From the NCBI RefSeq assembly GCF_001514065.1, contig NZ_KQ948424.1:186001-250000 (forward strand): a DNA stretch of 64,000 nucleotides. The letters run 5' to 3'. Position numbers and translations under genes: made by a program. This document shows, piece after piece, positions 54,782 to 61,250 of this stretch. Within the stretch, counting starts at the first letter, position 1. Each line of letters begins with the position of its first letter. The notes under the pieces were generated by a model that was not told the origin of the DNA, did no database searches, and worked only from the letters and a program-made list of their open reading frames with translations. Source of the stretch: Streptomyces antibioticus (lineage in GTDB: Bacteria > Actinomycetota > Actinomycetes > Streptomycetales > Streptomycetaceae).

Positions 54782-55105
54782 TTACTGCATGACCGCGATG
54801 GCCAGCGCACGGCGGGCACGCATCGAGGCGCGCTCGGCCTTGCGCTGCATCCGGCGCGCGGCCGCCAGGCTCACGGCCCGGCGCTCCTGCTCCGCGGCGT
54901 GCAGTCGCTCGTGCATATGCGCACGTGCCAGGGCTTCTGGTTGGAGTTGCATCTCTCGGGTCCTGTTCTGGCGCAAGTCGGTGGCGCCAACGGTGGTGAA
55001 GTCTGGAATCGCGGAGCCGGCGGGCTCGGTGGTGGACGGCTTCATCGGGGCCTGCTTCTTGGGGTCGTGCGTGAGGGGGCGGTCGATCGTTCCTGCGGTG
55101 TTCAT
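54782..55105 (-). CDS. Basic helical protein translationally coupled to wblC
   Basis: This 107-residue ORF starts with an ATG that overlaps the wblC stop (ATGA). The C-terminal half is an Arg/Ala-rich amphipathic helix (ERLHAAEQERRAVSLAAARR) and the N-terminal half looks disordered. A shorter 56-residue product from an internal ATG (MQLQPEAL) is possible. I recognise no domain. The coupling suggests production with WblC under antibiotic stress. Confidence 0.65.
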   Translation of the reverse strand: MNTAGTIDRPLTHDPKKQAPMKPSTTEPAGSAIPDFTTVGATDLRQNRTREMQLQPEALARAHMHERLHAAEQERRAVSLAAARRMQRKAERASMRARRALAIAVMQ

Positions 55106-55470
55106 GCTGTGACCGGGTTCTTGCGCGGGCGACCACGGGGCCGCTTCCGGGCGACGACGACACCCTGGACGAACAGCTCGCCACCCCAGACGCCCCAGGG
55201 CTCACGCCGCTCCTTGGCGCCGGCGAGGCAGGCCTCCATCAGCGGGCAGGTGCGGCAGAGGGACTTGGCGTACTCGACGTCGGCCGGCGACTCGGCGAAG
55301 AAGACCTCCGGGTCGTAGGAGCGGCAGGGGACGGGTACGCCGAGGTTCTCGATGGCGTCGTCGAGCGCGGTGAGCGCGGTGAGCGGGGTCAAGGTGGAGT
55401 CCTCCGTGAGGCCGGGCTTGGGGATCGCTTCTGAGGGCGGTACGGACGGGGCGTGCGCTTCGAGTTGCAC
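55102..55470 (-). CDS. wblC: WhiB-like regulator WblC (WhiB7), antibiotic-resistance activator
   Basis: WblC/WhiB7 is an iron-sulfur protein that binds sigma-HrdB and switches on intrinsic antibiotic-resistance genes when translation is inhibited. The four cluster cysteines are C49, C72, C75 and C81. The EPWGVWGGE turn is at 90-98. The RPRGRPRK AT-hook at 110-117 distinguishes WhiB7 from other Wbl proteins. The GTG at 55470 (MQLEAHAP) gives 122 residues; the frame to 55584 overlaps the attenuator region. A roughly 600-nt leader precedes it. Confidence 0.94.
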   Translation of the reverse strand: MQLEAHAPSVPPSEAIPKPGLTEDSTLTPLTALTALDDAIENLGVPVPCRSYDPEVFFAESPADVEYAKSLCRTCPLMEACLAGAKERREPWGVWGGELFVQGVVVARKRPRGRPRKNPVTA

Positions 55471-55589
55471 GGTTTGTTTTCCTCGTCTGGTCGGTCCGGC
55501 CCTGTTGGACCGGTGGTCGGCTTGGTACCGGGTTCTTGTCTTGTCCCGAGGCCCCTTCGCTCCGTCATCCCCGTTGGAGGACAAACAGA

Positions 55590-55624
55590 AGGGCCGCGGA
55601 TCCCGGATGGGGTTCCGCGGCCCT
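55590..55624 (-). terminator. Intrinsic terminator in the wblC leader (attenuator)
   Basis: On the minus strand an 11-bp perfect stem (AGGGCCGCGGA and complement) is followed by TCTGTTTGTCC, a U-rich tail. It lies 120 nt before the wblC start. Alternative pairing with the leader hairpin at 55635-55653 would decide read-through. Confidence 0.82.
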
Positions 55625-55634
55625 GAAGGCGCCG

Positions 55635-55653
55635 GCCTGATCGACGATCAGGC
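55635..55653 (-). promoter_or_regulatory. Leader hairpin overlapping the leader-ORF stop codon
   Basis: GCCTGATC and GATCAGGC form an 8-bp perfect stem with a 3-nt loop. The TGA of the 105-codon leader ORF (55648-55650) lies inside one arm, 11 nt before the terminator begins. A ribosome ending or stalling here would melt it. Confidence 0.65.
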
Positions 55654-55965
55654 TGGATCACTCCAGGGTTCTGGCCCACGGAAGGCCCACATCAGGTGGT
55701 GCTGCGTTGCCTGCTTCCGGCTTCCGGCACCGGCCGCCGTAAAGGCATAGGCGTGCGCCTGTCCCTCTACTGCTTCCAGTGCCTTCGTCGGTCGCTCATT
55801 GCGCTCACGAACGGGCAGACCCGCGAGAGACACGGAGGACGCCGGGCCGGCGACACGAATGCCGGACAGACCGGTGCCCTTGTTCGAGACGGCGAGCATG
55901 CACAGGGAGGCGACGACCGAGCGATCGGTCATTTTCGCGGTGAAGCTGGCGTTGATGCTGGTCAC
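55648..55965 (-). CDS. Leader ORF upstream of wblC
   Basis: This 105-codon ORF starts with GTG behind a strong AGGAGG (55974-55979, 8-nt spacing). Its product begins MTSINASFTA and matches no family I know. Base composition is less GC-biased at third positions than real genes nearby. It ends inside the leader hairpin just before the attenuator. It is best read as a regulatory leader ORF that couples ribosome progress to wblC transcription; a short functional protein is the alternative. Confidence 0.5.
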   Translation of the reverse strand: MTSINASFTAKMTDRSVVASLCMLAVSNKGTGLSGIRVAGPASSVSLAGLPVRERNERPTKALEAVEGQAHAYAFTAAGAGSRKQATQHHLMWAFRGPEPWSDPA

Positions 55966-56077
55966 TGGACTCGCCTCCTCTCGGCGTCTCGGGGGACTGG
56001 GGTGAGCCAGTCCTTCGGGTATGTAAGTACAGCACGGAATCAGGGCCTCCGAGAAGGCCTCTGTTCCCGTGGCTAAG

Positions 56078-56117
56078 AACCTATGGGGATTGCTGGGGCA
56101 TGCGCAAACTATTTTTT
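56078..56117 (-). promoter_or_regulatory. wblC promoter with AT-rich WhiB7-type element
   Basis: On the minus strand the order is AT-rich GAAAAAATAGTT, TTGCGC (-35, 56102-56107), 18 bp, TAGGTT (-10, 56078-56083). An AT-rich block just upstream of the -35 is the hallmark of WhiB7-activated promoters, bound by the AT-hook. It predicts autoactivation and a leader of about 600 nt. Confidence 0.75.
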
Positions 56118-56130
56118 CGACGAGTTCGCT

Positions 56131-58332
56131 TCAGTCCCCAACTTCTTTCACCCCGGGGTCCTGGCCTGCGCAGATGGCCAGAACGTCGGCTCCGTAACGG
56201 TCGAGCTTGCGCTTGAGGACACCGGGAATGCGCGACAGCTCAACCGGACTGCTCGGCTCCGTCTCGGCGATGGCCATCAGGGTCCGGTCCGTGAAGACAC
56301 AGAAGTCCGGCTGACCGCTGAGCCGCGCCTGGATCCCGCGCCACTCGCGCAACCGTTCATAAAGGCCCTCGTCCATGTCGGAGGGGCAGTCCTCGCAGCG
56401 CATCAGCTTCATCTCACCGGCGTCGGTGAGCGTGCGTCCGCAGACCCGGCAGCGGGCGGGGGTGCGCTGGGTCCGGCGCGGCACGACGTCGGCCGCCGCG
56501 CCGCCCGTGAAGCCCCGCTCGACGCCCCCGGAGCCCGCGGTGGCGGTCCGCCCCGCCGTCATGACCGAACCGGGGCGCAACCCGTCGAGGAAGCGGCTGG
56601 GGCGACGGTTGGGGCGGCCGCCGGGCGACCGGGAGAGCGCCCAGGAGACATGGAGGTGTTCGCGGGCGCGGGTGACACCTACGTAGAGGAGGCGGCGTTC
56701 CTCCTCGATCTGCTCGTCGGTCTTTGCGTAGGTGATCGGCATCATGCCCTCGGCGACGCCGACCAGGAAGACGACGTCCCATTCCAGGCCCTTGGCCGAG
56801 TGCAGGGAGGCGAGGGTGACGCCCTGGACGGTCGGGGCGTGCTGGGCGCCGGCGCGCTCGTCGAGTTCGGCGACGAGGTCGGCGAGCGTGGCGTCGGATC
56901 TCGCGACGGTGAAGTCCTGCGCCAGGTTCACCAGCGCGGCGAGCGACTCCCAGCGTTCCCTGACCGCGCCGGAGCCGGCGGGGGGCTCGGACGTCCAGCC
57001 TTCGCCGGAGAGGACGGCACGGACCTGGGAGGGCAGGTCGGGGGCGTCGTCCAGCCGCGAGTCGTTGCCGCCGAAGCGGGCCGCGCCGCGCAGGTTGACG
57101 ATGGCTCTGCGCACTTCGGGGCGGTCGAAGAACCGCTCGGCTCCGCGCAGCTGGTAGGGGACGCCGGCGTCGGCGAGGGCCTGTTCGTAGGTCTCGGACT
57201 GGGCGTTGGTGCGGAACAGCACGGCGATCTCGGCGGCCTGGACCCCGGCGGCCAGCAGCTCGCGGATGCGGCGGGCGGCTCCCTCGGCCTCGGCGGGCTC
57301 GTCGGTGTACTCGGTGTAGACGGGCTCGGGGCCGGGGGCGCGCTGGGAGACCAGTTCCAGCCGGTGGTCGGCGGCGCGGCCGCTGGCCTGGGCGAGCAGG
57401 CCGTTGGCGAGATGGACGACCTGGGGGGTGGAGCGGTAGTCGCGGACCAGCTTGACGACGGTCGCGCCGGGGTGGCGGGTGCGGAAGTCGAGAAGATGGT
57501 CGGGAGTTGCTCCTGTGAACGAGTAGATCGTCTGGCTGGCGTCGCCGACCACGCAGAGGCTGTCGCGGTCGCCGAGCCAGAGTTCCAGCAGCCGCTGCTG
57601 GAGGGGGCTGACGTCCTGGTACTCGTCGACGACGAAGTGCTGGTACTGGGCGCGGACCTGGTCGGCGATGTCGTGCCGGTCCTGGAGGACGGCGACCGTG
57701 AGCAGCAGGACGTCCTCGAAGTCGATGACGGCGCGCTCGCGCTTGAGGTCCTCGTAGGCGGTGTAGAGCTGGGCGATCTCGGCGGGGTTGCGGGGGGCCT
57801 CGCGGCCGGCCTTGGCCGCGGCGAGGGCGTAGTCACCGGGGACGGTCTGGGTGACCTTGGACCACTCGATCTCCGCCGTGACGTCCCGCAGTTCTCCGCG
57901 GTCGAGGCGGATGCGGCAGGCGGCGGCCGCGTCGGCGACGAGCTGGATCTTGCGGTCGACGAGCCGGGGCATGGAACCGCCGACGGCTTTCGGCCAGAAG
58001 TACTGGAGCTGGCGCAGGGCGGCCGAGTGGAACGTGCGGGCCTGGACGCCGGCGGCGCCGAGCTGGCGCAGTCGGCCGCGCATCTCTCCGGCGGCGCGGT
58101 TGGTGAAGGTGACGGCCAGCACGCTGGAGGGCTGGAGGATGCCGGCCCGCACTCCGTAGGCGATGCGGTGGGTGATCGCCCGGGTCTTGCCCGTCCCGGC
58201 GCCGGCCAGCACGCACACCGGTCCGTGCAGGGCGGTGGCCACCTCGCGCTGCTCGGGGTCGAGCCCTTCGAGCACCGCGTCGGCCGAGTCCGGTACCTGC
58301 GGGAAGAGGGTGGAGTGCGTTGCTGCTGTCAC
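56131..58332 (-). CDS. uvrD2: ATP-dependent DNA helicase UvrD2
   Basis: This superfamily I helicase has 733 residues from the GTG at 58332. Walker A (LAGAGTGKTRA), DEYQDVSPLQ, GDASQTIYSF, ASLHSAKGLEWD and YVGVTRAREH motifs are intact. The C-terminus has a four-Cys zinc cluster (CRVCGRTL...RCEDC) and an HRDC domain (SRIPGVLKRKLDRYGADVL), which together mark actinobacterial UvrD2 rather than UvrD1. The frame is open to 58497 but the longer N-terminus is not family-like. Its end lies directly at the wblC promoter. Confidence 0.92.
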   Translation of the reverse strand: MTAATHSTLFPQVPDSADAVLEGLDPEQREVATALHGPVCVLAGAGTGKTRAITHRIAYGVRAGILQPSSVLAVTFTNRAAGEMRGRLRQLGAAGVQARTFHSAALRQLQYFWPKAVGGSMPRLVDRKIQLVADAAAACRIRLDRGELRDVTAEIEWSKVTQTVPGDYALAAAKAGREAPRNPAEIAQLYTAYEDLKRERAVIDFEDVLLLTVAVLQDRHDIADQVRAQYQHFVVDEYQDVSPLQQRLLELWLGDRDSLCVVGDASQTIYSFTGATPDHLLDFRTRHPGATVVKLVRDYRSTPQVVHLANGLLAQASGRAADHRLELVSQRAPGPEPVYTEYTDEPAEAEGAARRIRELLAAGVQAAEIAVLFRTNAQSETYEQALADAGVPYQLRGAERFFDRPEVRRAIVNLRGAARFGGNDSRLDDAPDLPSQVRAVLSGEGWTSEPPAGSGAVRERWESLAALVNLAQDFTVARSDATLADLVAELDERAGAQHAPTVQGVTLASLHSAKGLEWDVVFLVGVAEGMMPITYAKTDEQIEEERRLLYVGVTRAREHLHVSWALSRSPGGRPNRRPSRFLDGLRPGSVMTAGRTATAGSGGVERGFTGGAAADVVPRRTQRTPARCRVCGRTLTDAGEMKLMRCEDCPSDMDEGLYERLREWRGIQARLSGQPDFCVFTDRTLMAIAETEPSSPVELSRIPGVLKRKLDRYGADVLAICAGQDPGVKEVGD

Positions 58333-58515
58333 ACCGCCATGCTGCCAGGTCGGCGGGGACGGCTGTGCCGGTTGTCCACAGGCAGGGGCTCGCAGTCGTA
58401 CTAATGCGGCAGGCGTCACGTGCGGGCATACCCCGGGTGGGAATGGTGACCCGGTCGCGTACGTTCCCCCACTGGACGACCTCTTCCCCCGAGCCATCAG
58501 AGGAGCGCGCGAGAC

Positions 58516-58758
58516 ATGCAGGGCACTGTGACGATGTACAGCACCACGTGGTGCGGTTACTGCCAGCGGCTGAAGAAGCAGCTGGACCGCGAAGGCATCG
58601 CGTACACCGAGATCAACATCGAGCAGGACCCGGCGTCCGCCGCTTTCGTGGAGAAGGCGAATGGCGGAAACCAGACGGTCCCGACCGTGCTGTTCGCCGA
58701 CGGTTCGACGCTGACGAACCCGTCGCTGGCGCAGGTGAAGCAGAAGATCGCCGCCTGA
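58516..58758 (+). CDS. Mycoredoxin (glutaredoxin-like protein)
   Basis: This 80-residue thioredoxin-fold protein has the CGYC active site at 13-16, TVPTVLF with the cis-Pro, and NGGNQTVPT. It matches mycobacterial mycoredoxin-1, which reduces mycothiol mixed disulfides. The ATG at 58516 follows GAGCGCGCGAGAC. It is divergent from uvrD2 and convergent with nudC. Confidence 0.9.
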   Translation: MQGTVTMYSTTWCGYCQRLKKQLDREGIAYTEINIEQDPASAAFVEKANGGNQTVPTVLFADGSTLTNPSLAQVKQKIAA

Positions 58759-58778
58759 CTGAGCCCACGGATGAGGTG

Positions 58779-58811
58779 AAGGGGCCGCCCCCCGGCGGGG
58801 AGCGGCCCCTT
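58779..58811. terminator. Bidirectional terminator between mycoredoxin and nudC
   Basis: A 10-bp perfect stem (AAGGGGCCGC and complement) with a 13-nt loop, followed by T residues on both strands, lies between the convergent stop codons. Confidence 0.85.
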
Positions 58812-58819
58812 TCGCATGC

Positions 58820-59761
58820 TCAGACGCTGCGCGTCGGCAGCGGCTTGCCGTACCAGAGCTCGATCAGGCGGGCCGCGATCGAGATGCCGTACGGCGGCAG
58901 GACCTCGCCGGAGTCGAAGGCGGCGCCCAGTTCGTCGCGGGAGAACCAGCGGGCCTCGCCGATCTCGTCGCCGTCGACGTTGATCTCGGTGGAGGTGGCG
59001 CGGGCCAGGAAGCCGAGCATGAGGCTGGACGGGAACGGCCAGGGCTGGCTGGCGACGTACTCGACCTGGCCGACGGTGACACCGGCCTCCTCGAAGACCT
59101 CCCGGCGCACGGCCTGCTCGATGGACTCTCCGGGTTCGACGAAGCCGGCGAGCGTCGAGAAGCGTCCCTCGGGCCAGTGGACCTGGCGGCCGAGCAGGAT
59201 GCGGTCGTCCTCGTCGGTGACGGCCATGATCACGGCGGGGTCGGTGCGCGGGTAGTGCTCGGCGCCGCAGGCCTGGCAGCGGCGGATGTGCCCGGCGGCG
59301 GCGATCACGGTGCGCTCGCCGCAGCGGGAGCAGAAGCGGTGGGTGCGCTGCCAGTTCTCCAGACCGACCGCGTGCACCATGAGGCCCGCCTCGCGCGGCG
59401 ACAGCAGCAGGCCCGCCTCCCGCAGGCCCGCCGGGCGCGCGGACTGGTCGATGCGGCCGGGCAGGGCGTCCTTCTGGAGGGCGAAGTAGCGGACGCCGTC
59501 CTCGTCGATGCCGAGGAAGTAGCGGTGGGCCTCGGTGAGCGGGGCCTCGAAGGCGGGCGTCATGACGAGTTCGGTACGGCCGTCGGCCGTCTCGTCGATG
59601 AGGACCTGACCGCCGGAGACCACGAAGCAGCGGGTCGTGGGGTGGCTCCAGGCCGCCGCGAGCCAGGCCTCGTCGAGCCGGTGGTGGGCGGCCCGGTCGA
59701 TGCCGCTCGGGGCGGTGAGCGAGATGGGTCGGTCGGCGGTGTGGTCGGTCCAGGTGGTCAC
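58820..59761 (-). CDS. nudC: NAD(P)H pyrophosphatase NudC
   Basis: NudC cleaves NADH to NMNH and AMP and can decap NAD-capped RNA. The 313-residue protein has the zinc ribbon C144, C147, C162 and C165, then the Nudix box (GFVEPGES...REVFEEAG, 206-228), then SQPWPFPSS (238-246), the NudC signature. The GTG at 59761 has GGAAG 5 nt upstream. A TTG at 59773 is also open but sits on the GGGGGAG. Confidence 0.93.
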   Translation of the reverse strand: MTTWTDHTADRPISLTAPSGIDRAAHHRLDEAWLAAAWSHPTTRCFVVSGGQVLIDETADGRTELVMTPAFEAPLTEAHRYFLGIDEDGVRYFALQKDALPGRIDQSARPAGLREAGLLLSPREAGLMVHAVGLENWQRTHRFCSRCGERTVIAAAGHIRRCQACGAEHYPRTDPAVIMAVTDEDDRILLGRQVHWPEGRFSTLAGFVEPGESIEQAVRREVFEEAGVTVGQVEYVASQPWPFPSSLMLGFLARATSTEINVDGDEIGEARWFSRDELGAAFDSGEVLPPYGISIAARLIELWYGKPLPTRSV

Positions 59762-59827
59762 GGGTGCTTCCAACTCCCCCGGTGGAACGGATTGTTTCGG
59801 CGGGCGGTTCGGCGGGACGGACGGGGT

Positions 59828-61240
59828 TCAGGGCACATGGCGCCAGTGCTCCGCCAGGTCCCCCCACAGGTACGCGGTGGTCTCGACGCCCTTGAGGAGG
59901 AGGTCGAGCTCGACCTTCTCGTCGGGTGCGTGCCAGCCGTCGGACGGGACGGAGATTCCGAGGAAGAGCACGGGCGTACCGAGGACCTCCTGGAGATCGG
60001 CGGCCGGCCCCGAGCCTCCCTCGCGGGTGAAGCGGACGGGCTTGTCGAAGGCACGGCCCATGGCGCGGACGACGGACTGGAGGGCCGGGTGGTCCAGCGG
60101 GGTCAGGCACGGACGCGTGCCCCCGCTGAATGTGATCTCGCACCGGATTCCGGCGGGCACCTGCTGAGCCGCCCACGCGCGGACGATCTTCTCGATGTGG
60201 TCCGGCTCCTGCCCGGCGACCAGCCGGAAGGACAGCTTCACCAGGGCGGAGGACGGGATGACCGTCTTGCTGCCGGCGCCCTGGTAGCCGCCGCCGATGC
60301 CGTTGACCTCGGCGGTGGGGCGGGCCCAGATGCGCTCCAGCGTGGTGTGCCCGGCCTCGCCGTGGGTGGCGTACGACTTGGCGGTGCGCAGCCACTGCTC
60401 CTCGTCGAAGGGCAGTTCGGCGAAGAGGGCGCGCTCGCGGTCGGTGAGTTCGACGATGCCGTCGTAGAAGCCGGGGACGGCCACGCGTGCGTGCTCGTCG
60501 TGCAGGGCGGCGACCAGGCGGGCGGCGGCGGTCGCCGGGTTGGGCACAGCGCCGCCGAAGGAGCCGGAGTGGATGTCCTGGTCGGGGCCGTACAGCTGGA
60601 TCTCGCACTCGGCGAGGCCGCGCATGCCGGTGCAGACGGTGGGGGTGTCCTCGGACCACATGCCGGTGTCGGAGACGATCACGGCGTCGGCGGCGAGCCG
60701 CTCCGCGCGCTCCTCGACGAGGGCGCGGAAGTGCGGGGAGCCGGACTCCTCCTCGCCCTCGATCAGCAGCTTGAGGTTGACCGCGGGGGTCGTACGGCCG
60801 GTGGCGGCGAGATGGGCGCGGACGCCGAGTGTGTGGAAGAACACCTGGCCCTTGTCGTCGGCCGCCCCGCGCGCGTAGAGGCGGTTGTCACGGACGACGG
60901 GCTCGAAGGGTTCGCTGTGCCAGCCGTCGCCCAAGGCGGCCGGCTGTACGTCGTGGTGGCCGTAGACGAGGACCGTGGGCGCTCCGGGGACGTCGGACGG
61001 CCACTCCGCGAAGACGGCGGGGGCGCCCGGGGTCTCCCAGACCTCGGTGGTCGGGAAGCCGGTCTCGGTCAGCTTGGCGGCGAGCCAGTCGGCGCTGCGG
61101 CGCACGTCCGGGGCGTGGTCGGGCTGGGCCGACACGGAAGGGATGCGCAGCCACTCGGCGAGGTCGTCGAGGAAGACGGCGCGGTGCTGCTCGATGTACG
61201 CACGGACGGCGCTGACGACGCTGTCAACGGGATGGCTCAT
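59828..61240 (-). CDS. M20-family metallodipeptidase
   Basis: This 470-residue cytoplasmic zinc peptidase has the M20 motifs: GHHDVQP (first ligand), GAADDKGQ (bridging Asp), EGEEESGS (catalytic and ligand Glu pair) and DIHSGSFGG in the dimerisation domain. It should cleave dipeptides or related small amides. The ATG at 61240 (MSHPVDSV) is preferred to 61291. It lies 10 bp after the adnB stop. Confidence 0.91.
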   Translation of the reverse strand: MSHPVDSVVSAVRAYIEQHRAVFLDDLAEWLRIPSVSAQPDHAPDVRRSADWLAAKLTETGFPTTEVWETPGAPAVFAEWPSDVPGAPTVLVYGHHDVQPAALGDGWHSEPFEPVVRDNRLYARGAADDKGQVFFHTLGVRAHLAATGRTTPAVNLKLLIEGEEESGSPHFRALVEERAERLAADAVIVSDTGMWSEDTPTVCTGMRGLAECEIQLYGPDQDIHSGSFGGAVPNPATAAARLVAALHDEHARVAVPGFYDGIVELTDRERALFAELPFDEEQWLRTAKSYATHGEAGHTTLERIWARPTAEVNGIGGGYQGAGSKTVIPSSALVKLSFRLVAGQEPDHIEKIVRAWAAQQVPAGIRCEITFSGGTRPCLTPLDHPALQSVVRAMGRAFDKPVRFTREGGSGPAADLQEVLGTPVLFLGISVPSDGWHAPDEKVELDLLLKGVETTAYLWGDLAEHWRHVP

Positions 61241-61250
61241 GGTCACGAGC

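Noticed and set aside
56083-58404. 773-codon plus-strand open frame opposite uvrD2
   Set aside because: It is an antisense shadow; all helicase motifs are on the minus strand.
58332-58497. Extended N-terminus of UvrD2
   Set aside because: The added 55 residues are Pro/Arg-rich without similarity to the family and would overlap the divergent promoter region; the GTG at 58332 fits better.
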